A stretch of 39,364 nucleotides of DNA. Origin: Gammaproteobacteria bacterium (GTDB lineage Bacteria; Pseudomonadota; Gammaproteobacteria; Pseudomonadales; Azotimanducaceae). The notes under the pieces were generated by a model. The model searched no databases. It saw nothing but the letters and a program-made list of their open reading frames with translations, and was not told the origin of the DNA. The DNA lies in the NCBI GenBank assembly GCA_002726655.1, contig PBRP01000121.1, positions 1 through 39,364 on the forward strand, in the 5' to 3' direction. Each line of letters opens with the position of its first letter. The stretch's first letter is position 1. Of the stretch, positions 1 through 9,278 are shown piece by piece. A program made the position numbers and the translations under genes.

Positions 1-1
1 A

Positions 2-847
2 GAGATCAAGCGACGGAATATAAAATTTGAGTGGGCCGCCTTCGCCCGCGTGAACTCTGTTTCTCACGAGTTGCTCGAAATGATGATGGAAGTAGGCTGC
101 GACACGATCAGTTTTGGCCTGGAATCTGGCAATGAGGAGATGCTGGAACGTGTCGAAAAACATATGAAACTTGACCAGGCCAGGAAGGCGGCAAAGATAT
201 GTAAGGAAGTCGGTATGAACGTATTTTCGTCCTTTATCGTGGGTCTTCCAGGCGAAACAAAAGAAACACTACAGGAAACCCGTGATTTCGCCGAAGAACT
301 CGGCACTGAGTTTGGCTATCACTTCCTCGCTCCTTTACCCGGCACACCAATACGCGATGAAATCGAGAAGTTCGATCTCACCATCCAGAGTACTGATTGG
401 GATGAATACGATGCCAACCGGGCGATCGTCAGCACATCGAAACTGAACCAGCAGCAGATGGAGGAATTTGTTGCAGAGTATGAAGTAGGCTGCCAGGACC
501 ATTGGAATAAGACAGAGACAAACTATCGGAATGGTACTGCGAATGAGATGGAGATATTGAAATTCGAGAGTAGACAGCGGCTCGAGTTCATATTTGAAGT
601 TTTGTCTGAAGACGTGATCGAACTGGCAGCGCAGAATCTTCCCACCACAGATGGGCAGTCAGTTACAGAAGGCCTGACAAGTACCCTTGCAGTCGCCGCC
701 AAAAAGGCCAATGTAGTAATAGACAATAAGGTCATCTGCCAGACCGTTAATCACCTTGTCGAACAAGGCTACGTGATTCCTGACGTTGAGGAAGGCAGAC
801 ACAGTTGGCAATGGACCCAGTTTCCTGCGGCGATCAGGCAACAATAA
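2..847 (+). CDS. radical SAM protein, 3' part (5' end outside window)
   Basis: The reading frame is open from base 2, so the gene starts before the window; the GTG at 50 is an internal valine codon, not a start. The visible part holds the second half of a radical SAM TIM barrel of the Elp3/B12-binding type: the SFGLESGNEEML segment and the FIVGLPGET motif are typical of that fold. The CxxxCxxC iron-sulfur motif must lie upstream. After the barrel, roughly the last 90 residues look like an added helical, winged-helix-like domain. The substrate cannot be inferred. A gap of 180 bases separates it from the next gene on the same strand. Confidence 0.8.
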   Translation, partial: EIKRRNIKFEWAAFARVNSVSHELLEMMMEVGCDTISFGLESGNEEMLERVEKHMKLDQARKAAKICKEVGMNVFSSFIVGLPGETKETLQETRDFAEELGTEFGYHFLAPLPGTPIRDEIEKFDLTIQSTDWDEYDANRAIVSTSKLNQQQMEEFVAEYEVGCQDHWNKTETNYRNGTANEMEILKFESRQRLEFIFEVLSEDVIELAAQNLPTTDGQSVTEGLTSTLAVAAKKANVVIDNKVICQTVNHLVEQGYVIPDVEEGRHSWQWTQFPAAIRQQ

Positions 848-1027
848 CCTTGAGGAATTGTGAATAGTACAAACGACCCCTGAATACCTAATAGCTAGTG
901 CCCTGGTTTCAAACCAACAGAGAGTGCCTTGTAGTTACAGCTCGGCTTAGGCCTCAACCGTCCTCGCAAGCAGAGCTAACATGAGCTGAATATTCGTTTT
1001 TAATTGGATTTATGCGGGAGAGAAATA

Positions 1028-2122
1028 ATGGCCGATGAAGTGCAGTTCAAAACTGTTGAGGTTAGAAGAGACAACTGGAGTGATACACGGTTGGTTGAAG
1101 AGACCTTCTCCGCAGACATGCTTGATGATCAGGTACTGATCAGGGTTAAAAAGTTTGCCCTGACGGCCAACAACATCTCTTACTGTGCAGCCGGAGACTT
1201 TCTTGGCTACTGGGGCTTCTTCCCGGCTGAAGATGGTTATGGCCGGGTGCCTGCAATGGGTTACGGAGAGGTGGTTATTTCGAACCACGCGGAGATCAAT
1301 GTTGGTGAACTGCTGTGGGGTTTCTACCCCATGGGAAATTACCTGCTGGTGAAAGCTGGCAATGTCAGAAAGGGCGGCTTCAATGATGTGAGCGAACACC
1401 GAGCAGCCTATTCTCCACTGTATTCAGGGTTTACCCGGGTCAACAACAACTCCGGGCATGAGCCGGCACGCGAGGACCAGGACCTCCTCTTGAGGGGGCT
1501 CTATTTAACATCGTGGCTTGTAGAAGACTTCATGTTTGAGAACGATACCTTTGGCGCTGAGACCTACCTCATCACCAGTGCGTCATCCAAAACCAGTATA
1601 GCGCTCGGCTATCTGACCAGGGAAAGGGGCAACATGAAATCTATAGGCATAACTTCTGAGGGCAATCGTGCATTTTGTGAAAGCCTTGGCTGTTACGATG
1701 CGATCATCAGCTACGATGAACTCGATTCACTGGATGCATCTCAGCCGGTGGTGATGGTTGATATGGCAGGCAACACCAGCGTTGTAAGATCACTGCATGA
1801 ACACTTCGGCGACAGGATGAAGTTTTCCTGCAAAGTGGGTGCAACACACTTTGATGAGATGGATGGCGATACGACTGATCTGCCAGGAGCCACCCCGGAA
1901 TTCTTCTTTGCTCCTGGTCAGGTACAGAAACGTAACGAGGAATGGGGAGCTGGTGAAGTAGAAAGACGGGTAGGAAGCAGCTTGCGCAACTTCCAGGTCT
2001 TCAGTGACGAATGGTTGAAGGTAGTGCACGGGGAAGGTCCGGAAGCGATTACTGACACCTTCCTGAAAGTGTTAGCTGGCAAGGCTTCCCCTGCTGATGG
2101 TTTCATTCTCTCGATGGAGTAG
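1028..2122 (+). CDS. DUF2855 family protein, medium-chain-reductase-like
   Basis: A 364-residue protein that resembles the DUF2855 family, distant relatives of zinc-free quinone oxidoreductases and alcohol dehydrogenases. Visible family traits are the N-terminal VRRDNWSDTRLVEE segment, the KFALTANNISYCAAGD stretch and a central Rossmann-like part around YLITSASSKTSIALGY. No zinc-binding cysteine set is seen. I chose the ATG at 1028 over an upstream in-frame TTG (1004) because GGGAG lies a proper distance before it. It converges on the P450 gene with only 8 bases between the stop codons. DUF2855 genes often occur near degradation genes, but the reaction is unknown. Confidence 0.8.
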   Translation: MADEVQFKTVEVRRDNWSDTRLVEETFSADMLDDQVLIRVKKFALTANNISYCAAGDFLGYWGFFPAEDGYGRVPAMGYGEVVISNHAEINVGELLWGFYPMGNYLLVKAGNVRKGGFNDVSEHRAAYSPLYSGFTRVNNNSGHEPAREDQDLLLRGLYLTSWLVEDFMFENDTFGAETYLITSASSKTSIALGYLTRERGNMKSIGITSEGNRAFCESLGCYDAIISYDELDSLDASQPVVMVDMAGNTSVVRSLHEHFGDRMKFSCKVGATHFDEMDGDTTDLPGATPEFFFAPGQVQKRNEEWGAGEVERRVGSSLRNFQVFSDEWLKVVHGEGPEAITDTFLKVLAGKASPADGFILSME

Positions 2123-2130
2123 CCAATTAA

Positions 2131-3282
2131 CTAATGGAGCGGCTGTATATTCACCATCAGCTTATCGGGACCACCAAATTGCGCAAGGCTGACTGGGTCA
2201 TGCTCAACCAGTGAAATTCCACCCAACCGTTGAGTCATGGCTGAAACAGCAATTTCGCCTTCCAGACGGGCCAGTGTAGCGCCGAGGCAGTTGTGGACAC
2301 CTGACCCAAAAGCCAGATGCGGGTTTGGTTTCCTGTCAATAATAAACTCACCCGCACGATCAAACGCTTTTTCATCTCGATTAGCGGACGCTATCAATGG
2401 CGTAACAAGATCCCCAGCGGAAATTTCCACCCCCGCCAATTCCACATCCCTTGTTGTGCGCCTTATTGTTTGCGAGAAGGGAGAATAGAACCTGAGCGTC
2501 TCTTCAACGAAGCCCGGAATCAGCACAGGATTGTCTTTTAGCTGTATAAAAGTTTCTGGTAGCTCGTGGAATACCCGCACAGATGCCAGTATTAACCCCG
2601 TAGTCGTCTCGTTTCCGGCGATCAACAGAAGCCGGCAAAAACTCAGCAACTCCTCGTCGGAGAGCTTCCCGTCTTCTGTTTCCTCCTCAACCAGGTCGCC
2701 CAGCAGATTTCGCTCAGGCCGTTTTCTTAGCTCTTCTATGCGCTCGATAAAATAGGCATCCATATCAGCACCAGCTTGCTTGACCTCATCACTGGGGTCA
2801 CCAAACAGGATCTCGGCAATATTGCCGAAAATCAGATCCGACCAGCGTTTGAACTCCAGCATGTCACCATCGGTGACGCCCAGCATGTGAGCGATAACGG
2901 TAACGGGTAAAGGTGCTGCAAGTGAGGTGATCAGATCTGTGCAATCCTCCTGCGCCATCACCTGCATCAGTTCCTCACAGCGCCCAGTAATCAGATTTCG
3001 CTGAGCAGCAATCTGTTTCGGTGAAAAGGTTCTGCCAACAAGTTTCCTGAGTCGATTGTGAACAGGCGCATCACTGAAGAGCATGCTGGGTGCTCGTGCA
3101 TTTTCTCTGGATGGGTCCATTACTTGTGAAGAATAGGTTTCTGAATCACGCAGTACATCGCGGACATCATCATAGCGTGCAACCTGCCAGGCACCATCGC
3201 CTTCCCTCACGACCGGATGGTCCTGCCTCATCTTGTAGTACACATAGTAGGGGTCAAAAACGGCTGTTTCTTGCTCAGACAT
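2131..3282 (-). CDS. cytochrome P450 (class I bacterial type)
   Basis: Heme-thiolate monooxygenase, soluble, expected to take electrons from a ferredoxin. All landmarks are present in order: I-helix oxygen-binding motif AGNETT, K-helix EETLR (ExxR), and the heme loop FGSGVHNCLG with the cysteine ligand about 50 residues from the end. Length 383 residues fits short bacterial P450s. The frame is open to an ATG at 3327, but GAGGACAAACG just before the ATG at 3282 looks like the real ribosome site, so I use that start. Transcribed divergently from the RND efflux pair, with inverted repeats in the shared upstream region. No reductase partner is adjacent. Substrate unknown. Confidence 0.93.
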   Translation of the reverse strand: MSEQETAVFDPYYVYYKMRQDHPVVREGDGAWQVARYDDVRDVLRDSETYSSQVMDPSRENARAPSMLFSDAPVHNRLRKLVGRTFSPKQIAAQRNLITGRCEELMQVMAQEDCTDLITSLAAPLPVTVIAHMLGVTDGDMLEFKRWSDLIFGNIAEILFGDPSDEVKQAGADMDAYFIERIEELRKRPERNLLGDLVEEETEDGKLSDEELLSFCRLLLIAGNETTTGLILASVRVFHELPETFIQLKDNPVLIPGFVEETLRFYSPFSQTIRRTTRDVELAGVEISAGDLVTPLIASANRDEKAFDRAGEFIIDRKPNPHLAFGSGVHNCLGATLARLEGEIAVSAMTQRLGGISLVEHDPVSLAQFGGPDKLMVNIQPLH

Positions 3283-3375
3283 TCGTTTGTCCTCGTCGTG
3301 CCCAGGTTCCAGCGGCTCACTGATCATCAGATTTAAGAAAAATTATTCTAGCAGGATTATGAATGTAACTTTCAA

Positions 3376-3451
3376 CCAGGTTGGTTCCTACCTGGCACCA
3401 GTTTCGGCTAATTCTACCACCTGCCGGTTGGTGGATAAGAAGTGTAGAATT
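3376..3451. promoter_or_regulatory. two inverted repeats in the P450/RND divergent spacer
   Basis: The first pair is CCAGGT at 3376-3381 and ACCTGG at 3390-3395, spacer 8. The second is AATTCTAC at 3410-3417 and GTAGAATT at 3444-3451, spacer 26, enclosing CCACC/GGTGG arms at 3417-3421 and 3430-3434. They sit between two divergent genes, one an efflux pump, which is where a TetR- or MarR-type operator would be expected. No regulator gene is adjacent, so operator function is inference. Confidence 0.4.
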
Positions 3452-3534
3452 GGCTCTGTGGTACGGTTATACCCTCATCTTCCTCAGTTGAGGAGGTAGT
3501 TTGTTAACGAAATATTTTTTTACGAGCTCTATAC

Positions 3535-3550
3535 ACCTGCTGAAGCAGGT
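3535..3550. promoter_or_regulatory. 16-bp inverted repeat upstream of the RND operon
   Basis: ACCTGCT and AGCAGGT form perfect 7-base arms around GA, about 55 bases before the adaptor start. The ACCTG core also appears in the two upstream repeats (3390 and 3419), which suggests one DNA-binding protein recognising several sites. It could equally be a short RNA hairpin in the leader. Confidence 0.35.
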
Positions 3551-3604
3551 TATTCGATAACGGAGAACCCACCGTGACAAGACATTTTTGGTAAGGAAGT
3601 GGAA

Positions 3605-4705
3605 TTGCAATTTATCAAACATCACCCATTACTGGTCGCATTCATAACCTTGACCACGGTCCTTGCAGGTTATTCAGCACATACCTACCTTGACCGCCAA
3701 AGCGAGCAATCCCAAAGCATGCGAGGTGACGATGTCACAATTGTAGTCGCCCGGGCAGCAGAGATGCGCATCATAGTGGATGAAGTTGAATCCATTGGAA
3801 CTGCAAAGGCAAATGAGTCTGTGACCCTTACTTCCAAGGTCACAGACACGGTTCGCAAAGTAAATTTTGAAGATGGCATGTACATTGAATCAGGCGAGAT
3901 ACTTGTTGAGCTGACCAATTCAGAGGAGACCGCACAATTGGCGGAAGCACAGGCAACGGTCGACGAGTCCACACGTCAATTCAATCGCGTGCAGAATCTC
4001 ATAGAACAGAAATTGGCTTCAGAGACACAGCTGGATGTGGAGAAGGCGCGTATGCAGACTTCTGAGGCCAGGCTCGAAGCCATCATCGCGCGACTGGATG
4101 ACAGACTAATACGCGCTCCCTTCACCGGGGTGTTGGGTTTTAGGTCCGTGAGCCCTGGTACGCTACTGACACCTAATACCATCGTTACCACTCTGGATGA
4201 CATCCGGATCATCAAACTCGATTTTTCAGTTCCAGAGACCTATTTGTCTGTACTCAGCGAAGGTCAGGAAGTGATTTCGGTGAGTGCAGCCTACCCTGAA
4301 GAAACATTTTCCGGCGTTGTTCAAACCATAAACTCACGGGTAGACCCGGTTACACGCTCAGTCGCAATAAGAGCCCACCTTAATAACGATGCAAGGTTGT
4401 TAAGACCTGGCATGCTTCTTACCGTAAAACTAGTACGTGACCGAACTTCAGCGCTTGTCGTTCCAGAGGAAGCAGTCATTCCTATCCGGGATAAGCAGTT
4501 CGTATTTGTGGTGCAAGAAGGAGTAGCGCAACGTATTCAGGTACAGGTAGGACGACGACGAACTGGTTTCGTCGAGATTCTAGATGGGCTGGAACAGGGC
4601 CAACTGGTTATAGAACAGGGCGCCATTAAGATCAGACCAGGGAGCAAAGTAGCAATAAAGGGGGCGGGGAAATTCCCCCATGGACGCGACCAGGGAAACG
4701 AGTGA
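3605..4705 (+). CDS. RND efflux periplasmic adaptor (membrane fusion protein)
   Basis: AcrA/MexH-type adaptor that links an inner-membrane RND pump to an outer-membrane channel. An N-terminal membrane anchor (LLVAFITLTTVLAGY) is followed by the first lipoyl half, a short alpha-hairpin (about residues 110-165), the second lipoyl half with the RAPFTGVLGF motif, a beta barrel and the membrane-proximal domain. About 366 residues, normal for the family. I chose TTG at 3605 because AAGGA (3593-3597) is well placed for it and too close for the in-frame GTG at 3599. It lies 43 bases before the pump gene, clearly the same operon. No outer-membrane factor gene is in the window. Confidence 0.9.
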   Translation: MQFIKHHPLLVAFITLTTVLAGYSAHTYLDRQSEQSQSMRGDDVTIVVARAAEMRIIVDEVESIGTAKANESVTLTSKVTDTVRKVNFEDGMYIESGEILVELTNSEETAQLAEAQATVDESTRQFNRVQNLIEQKLASETQLDVEKARMQTSEARLEAIIARLDDRLIRAPFTGVLGFRSVSPGTLLTPNTIVTTLDDIRIIKLDFSVPETYLSVLSEGQEVISVSAAYPEETFSGVVQTINSRVDPVTRSVAIRAHLNNDARLLRPGMLLTVKLVRDRTSALVVPEEAVIPIRDKQFVFVVQEGVAQRIQVQVGRRRTGFVEILDGLEQGQLVIEQGAIKIRPGSKVAIKGAGKFPHGRDQGNE

Positions 4706-4748
4706 AGCTTAATAACAGAAGCCATAAAGGGCCGGGGAGATCCAGCCA

Positions 4749-7700
4749 ATGCTAATTTCAGATATTTCGGTGAAACGTCCGGTATTCGCCACCGTTATCA
4801 GCCTGATGATCCTGGCTTTTGGAATCCTTTCCTTCAGAGACCTGCCTTTAAGGGAATACCCAGAGACAAGCCCTCCTGTTGTATCTGTCTCAACCGCATA
4901 CAGCGGTGCCTCAGCTCAGGTAATGGAAACCAAAGTCACACAACTGATCGAGGATCAAATCAGTGGCATTGAAAGTGTGGAGTCCATCAGTTCTTCAAGC
5001 CGAGATGGCTCCTCAAGAGTTCGAGTCGAATTCAGTATCGACCGCGACATTGACCAGGCCGCCAACGATATTCGTGACAGGGTGGCACGTGTGGTTAACC
5101 GTCTGCCGGAAGATGCAGACCCCCCCAGAATAGCAAAAGCCGATGCAGATGCCCGCCCCATCCAGTGGTTTTCCCTGACGGGCGAAAATCTCGACCGGAT
5201 GGCCTTGACTGACTATGCGCAGCGCTACCTGGTAGATCAGTTCGTAGTCATTGATGGTGTTGCTAATATTTTCGTCAGTGGTGCAGGCCGCTACTCCATG
5301 CGTATCTGGATAGACAGGATTGCACTGGCTGCCAGGGGACTTACTGTAGCCGATATCGAGTCGGCCCTGCGCAAGCAGAACATAGAACTACCCGCAGGAC
5401 GGATCGATTCCAAACAGCGGGAGTTTACAGTCAGGGTCAAACGAGCCTATGAATCACCGGAAGATTTTGAGCGGCTTACGTTGGCGCGTGGAATTGATGG
5501 GCACCTGATCAGGCTTGGAGAAGTAGCCAAAGTGGAGCTGGGCCAATCCACCTATCGGAATGAATTTCGAGGCAACTCAATTCCGACGGTCGGTCTGGGG
5601 ATAGTTAAACAGTCGACCGCGAATACACTGGAAGTGCTGAGAGCAACCAACCAACGCGCACTGGCAATCAACACTAGTCTGCCAGAGGGCATGAGCCTCT
5701 TCTCCAGTTCGGACGATTCGGTATTTATAGAGAACGCCATAAACTCAGTTTACAGGACGCTTGCTGTCACTATGATATTGGTCAGCCTGGTGATCTATAT
5801 GTTCCTGGGCACCGCGAGAGCAATGCTTATTCCTGCCGTAACAATACCTATCTGTCTAATCGCCTCCTTTATCGGCCTGTCCTTTTTCGGATTCTCCGTG
5901 AACCTGATCACACTTCTCGGACTGGTGCTAGCTATAGGCCTGGTGGTCGATGACTCAATTGTTGTGCTTGAGAATATTCAACGTCGAATCGAAGGTGGAG
6001 AACCTCCTCTACTGGCTGCATTTCACGGCTCTCGTCAGGTGGCTTTCGCTGTAATTGCAACCACTGCGGTTCTCATTGCGGTCTTTGTACCTATCGCTTT
6101 TCTTGACGGCAACCTTGGCGTCATCTTCGCCGAACTGGCTGTGACCATTGGCACTGCAGTGGTTTTTTCCAGCTTGCTGGCCCTTTCACTTACCACAATG
6201 ATGTGTTCAAAACTTTTGACTACACATGCTCATGAGAGCTGGCTAACCAACAAGGTCGATATGTTTTTCCATTGGCTCCAGGCCTCATACCACCAGGCCC
6301 TTCTTTATACCCTGCCACGCCCGTACCTGGTCGTAGGGCTCGTCATCGCTGTCTCTGCTGCGACATGGGGTCTGCTAAAAATTACCCCAACAGCATTTGC
6401 TCCGCAGGAAGATCAGGGCATTTTCTTTACTTCTATCAAGGGTCCGGAAGGCGCCAGTTTTCAGTTCATGCAGGGGCAACTCCGACAACTTGAAGATACG
6501 ATCGATCCGTTAGTTGAATCCGGGGATGTGGAGGAATATCTCGTTTTTCTACCCGGTTGGGGTTCTGCTGAAGCCGTCAACAGTGCAGTCACGCTGGTGA
6601 TCATGGCGCCCTGGCAGGAGCGAAAAATGTCGACAAAACAGGTCATGAACAAACTCTCCAGTACCTGGCAGCAAATTCCCGGGATTCGTACCTTTCCATT
6701 CATGCGCAGCGGATTGCAACGTCACGGCGGTGGGCAACCAGTTCAATTTGTTCTCGGCGGAAGCACCTATGCAGAACTGGCGGCCTGGCGCGATATCATG
6801 CTGGACAGGGCGGCTGAAAACCCGTCACTGAGCAGAGTGCAGGCTGACTACAAAGAGACAAAACCACAATTTCTGGTAGAGGTCGACAAGACACGAGCAG
6901 CAGATGTAGGTGTGTCCGTTCTTGATATAGGTCGGACCCTTCAGACAATGATGAGCGAAAGGCGCATTACCACTTTCGTGGATGAAGGTGAGGAATATGA
7001 TGTCATAGTACAGGCGAAGGCGAATCAACGGGCGACGGCAAGTGATCTGTCCAACATCTATGTCAGATCCGAGACAACCAGAGAATTAATCCCACTGTCT
7101 GGCCTGACAAAGATCACGAGTGGCGCCGATGCGGGACGGCTAAATCGCTACAATCGGCTGCGTGCCGTGACTATTTCTGCAAATCTGGCACCGGGATATT
7201 CGCTGGGAGACGCGCTGGAATTCTTTGAGCGTATCGTTCGCGAAGAATTGCCAGAGAATGCTCAGATTGACTATAAGGGCGAATCACTGGAGCTTAGGGA
7301 AGCTGAGGGCGGGCTCCTGTTTAGCTTTTTGTTGACGCTTCTCATCGTGTTTCTTGTACTTGCAGCCCAATTCGAGAGCTTTGTTCATCCCCTGGTTATT
7401 ATGGCTACCGTTCCCCTCGCCACTTTCGGCGCCCTCCTGGGTCTTTTTCTCACCAATGACACTCTGAATATCTATAGCGAGATTGGGATCATCATTCTGA
7501 TTGGTATTTCTACCAAGAATGGAATCCTGATCGTCGAATTTGCAAATCAATTGAGAGATCAGGGATTGGATTTTCTCGAAGCCTTGCTAAAGGCATCTGA
7601 AATACGCCTGCGTCCGGTTTTGATGACCGCACTATCAACCATAATGGGTTCCATCCCCCTGATATTGGCATCCGGAGCAGGCTCAGAAAGCAGGATTACA

Positions 7701-7862
7701 CTGGGCGTCGTAATCTTCTCCGGTGTATTGGTGGCCACCCTGATGACCCTGTTTGTCATACCTGTATTCTATAATCTGCTGGCAAGAGCAACCGGCTCAC
7801 CCGGAGAGATAGCAGCAAAGCTAAACGCGCTTGAAGAAGGTGGAAGTGCATTCGCGGACTGA
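4749..7862 (+). CDS. RND multidrug efflux pump, HAE1 family permease
   Basis: Inner-membrane proton-driven exporter of 1037 residues, the normal size for AcrB/MexF proteins. It shows the N-terminal ISVKRPVFATVISLMI helix, two large periplasmic loops, and the TM4 region GLVLAIGLVVDDSIVVLEN, whose paired aspartates form the proton relay. The repeat half carries ISTKNGILIVEFANQLRDQG. GGGGAGA before the ATG gives a good ribosome site. It follows the adaptor gene in an operon. Substrates cannot be told from sequence; the divergent P450 suggests hydrophobic compounds, by inference only. The last three codons lie in a short tandem repeat. Confidence 0.95.
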   Translation: MLISDISVKRPVFATVISLMILAFGILSFRDLPLREYPETSPPVVSVSTAYSGASAQVMETKVTQLIEDQISGIESVESISSSSRDGSSRVRVEFSIDRDIDQAANDIRDRVARVVNRLPEDADPPRIAKADADARPIQWFSLTGENLDRMALTDYAQRYLVDQFVVIDGVANIFVSGAGRYSMRIWIDRIALAARGLTVADIESALRKQNIELPAGRIDSKQREFTVRVKRAYESPEDFERLTLARGIDGHLIRLGEVAKVELGQSTYRNEFRGNSIPTVGLGIVKQSTANTLEVLRATNQRALAINTSLPEGMSLFSSSDDSVFIENAINSVYRTLAVTMILVSLVIYMFLGTARAMLIPAVTIPICLIASFIGLSFFGFSVNLITLLGLVLAIGLVVDDSIVVLENIQRRIEGGEPPLLAAFHGSRQVAFAVIATTAVLIAVFVPIAFLDGNLGVIFAELAVTIGTAVVFSSLLALSLTTMMCSKLLTTHAHESWLTNKVDMFFHWLQASYHQALLYTLPRPYLVVGLVIAVSAATWGLLKITPTAFAPQEDQGIFFTSIKGPEGASFQFMQGQLRQLEDTIDPLVESGDVEEYLVFLPGWGSAEAVNSAVTLVIMAPWQERKMSTKQVMNKLSSTWQQIPGIRTFPFMRSGLQRHGGGQPVQFVLGGSTYAELAAWRDIMLDRAAENPSLSRVQADYKETKPQFLVEVDKTRAADVGVSVLDIGRTLQTMMSERRITTFVDEGEEYDVIVQAKANQRATASDLSNIYVRSETTRELIPLSGLTKITSGADAGRLNRYNRLRAVTISANLAPGYSLGDALEFFERIVREELPENAQIDYKGESLELREAEGGLLFSFLLTLLIVFLVLAAQFESFVHPLVIMATVPLATFGALLGLFLTNDTLNIYSEIGIIILIGISTKNGILIVEFANQLRDQGLDFLEALLKASEIRLRPVLMTALSTIMGSIPLILASGAGSESRITLGVVIFSGVLVATLMTLFVIPVFYNLLARATGSPGEIAAKLNALEEGGSAFAD

Positions 7863-7896
7863 CCGGGCAGCGGACTGACCGGGCAGCGGACTGACC
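7854..7896 (+). repeat. 16-bp tandem repeat, 2.7 copies, across the RND stop codon
   Basis: The unit GCGGACTGACCGGGCA occurs at 7854-7869 and 7870-7885 without mismatch, then 11 bases of a third copy at 7886-7896. The first copy contains the last codons and TGA of the pump gene, so each copy repeats the same stop. It looks like slippage duplication of the gene end. Confidence 0.9.
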
Positions 7897-7925
7897 ACGC
7901 TAATGACTCCCTTTGTTAAACCCTG

Positions 7926-9071
7926 CTACTGATCACCCGGAGCCATATAGAACCAGATAGGCTGTACCTCACCGGCATCTCGCATGGCCGACCTTGCCGC
8001 CAGTATCATTCTGCCGCCTTCAGTACTATTAAAGAACCAGCGTGTTCCAGACCAGGCATCTGGCACATGGTCACTCAATCCCAATGCCGCCAGTTCATAA
8101 AAACCACGAATGTCCTGCGAGACCCTGGAGGGAATACCGGGTATCCCCGCTTCTTTCCAGGGAACACCGTCGGTAACTCTGATGAAGGCAGCCATGGCTT
8201 CTTCAATTTCATCAGCCGAGATTACTCGACCTGTTGCGGCACGATTACCATACTGCTCCAGGGCGCGATCGTACGCAGGCCGCAAGCCACGAATTTCATC
8301 CAGTGCAGGGTGCAGGTCTGCATTACTTCTGGGCGGCAGTGGGCAGGCCAACATCTCATTGCCCTCATCCACGATTGCCTCGGGGAATTCCTCAAGAACA
8401 GGTTCTGTTGCTGCCAAGAGTTTAAAAGCCTGGTCCAGAACACGATGCTGGAACTCAGGGTCATTTGGCCTTCCAAGGGGACGCCCCAGGGGGAAGTCGC
8501 ACATAAGCCCCCTTGGGGGCGCTGTGCTTTCAATCTGCTTTCGGATGGAGCCGAGCACTATTGTCGACATTCCGGCAGCTTCAAAGATATGTGCCAGCGC
8601 ACTCACGGTGCGCGTGCACAAAGGTCACACGGGTGTCAGGAGAACAACATCTACGCCCTTGCCCCGGAGTAGTTTCGCACCAGCAGGACCACTGTCCATT
8701 TGCACCGCACTCAGATCAAACTGGTTACCGGCATAGGAGAGATGGACATCGGATACCTTCCCGATCTTACCCTCTGATGTGAGTTCGTCCAGGCGGTCCA
8801 GGGGAATAACCGTGTTGATGTCGCTTGCAAAACCGATAGTATCGAAATTGGGGCTCCAGTGACCCATCCGATAGTCTCTACGGTTTCCTTCCAGCACTCG
8901 AAAGCCTATATCTTGCGGTGCAAAGTCATCCTGATCAGGATGGTGAAGAGAAGCCGAAGTTACTACCGCTACCGTTGCACTGCTGAGTTCCGGTGGTGAA
9001 CTGAAAGCCACTGTATCGAATACGGGCGCTTCCATGTCTTCCGTCAGGGACTTAATGTCGTTGTCTGCCAT
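7926..9071 (-). CDS. GrdB/PrdB-family selenoprotein, Sec encoded by in-frame TGA at 8625-8627
   Basis: Two open frames on the minus strand (9071-8625 and 8624-7926) are in the same frame, separated only by TGA. The first ends in GVDVVLLTPV and the second continues PLCTRTVSALAHIFEAAG. Read through, this gives TPV-U-PLC-TRT, the UxxC redox motif of the selenoprotein B family of glycine/betaine/sarcosine/D-proline reductases, with Sec149 and Cys152. The full product is 381 residues. A strong hairpin begins five bases after the TGA. The ATG at 9071 is preceded by AAGGTGA. Reductase partners (GrdA, GrdC/D) are absent, so this is a stand-alone family member whose substrate is unknown. The main alternative, a nonsense mutation in a Cys homologue (TGC or TGT to TGA), is less likely because of the hairpin. 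Confidence 0.85.
8590..8620 (-). promoter_or_regulatory. bacterial SECIS-like hairpin after the TGA
   Basis: On the minus-strand mRNA, UGUGC (8620-8616) pairs with GCACA (8594-8590), then a 2x2 internal loop, then GCGCAC (8613-8608) pairs with GUGCGC (8602-8597). The apical loop is CGUGA. The loop begins 18 bases after the UGA and has G as its second base. This agrees with the known bacterial SECIS form: a stem-loop directly 3' of UGA, apical loop about 16-37 bases away, G in the first two loop positions. SelB binding is inferred. Confidence 0.75.
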
Positions 9072-9278
9072 TATCGAATCTCACCTTAATTAATCTGTTA
9101 GTAGGGCCAGTAGACATATTCATCAACATTCAAGGGCTTTGTCCACTGTATCTGATATCAAGTATAGGGACATCAAATAGGCTTGGCTATCGAAGCGGGA
9201 GCCCATGAGCACGAGCAGGTATCGCTCGATGAAATGCCAGGATCAGTGAAAAAACGCTGCTTGAATATCTCCCTTGGT

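Noticed and set aside
8067-8736. Long plus-strand frames opposite the selenoprotein gene
   Set aside because: Their products have no recognisable motif and lie fully antisense to a gene with clear family signatures.
7926-9071. Two separate minus-strand genes, or a pseudogene with a premature stop
   Set aside because: The two frames are the same frame, joined by TGA inside a UxxC motif, and a SECIS-like hairpin follows. Read-through as Sec explains all of it with no mutation.
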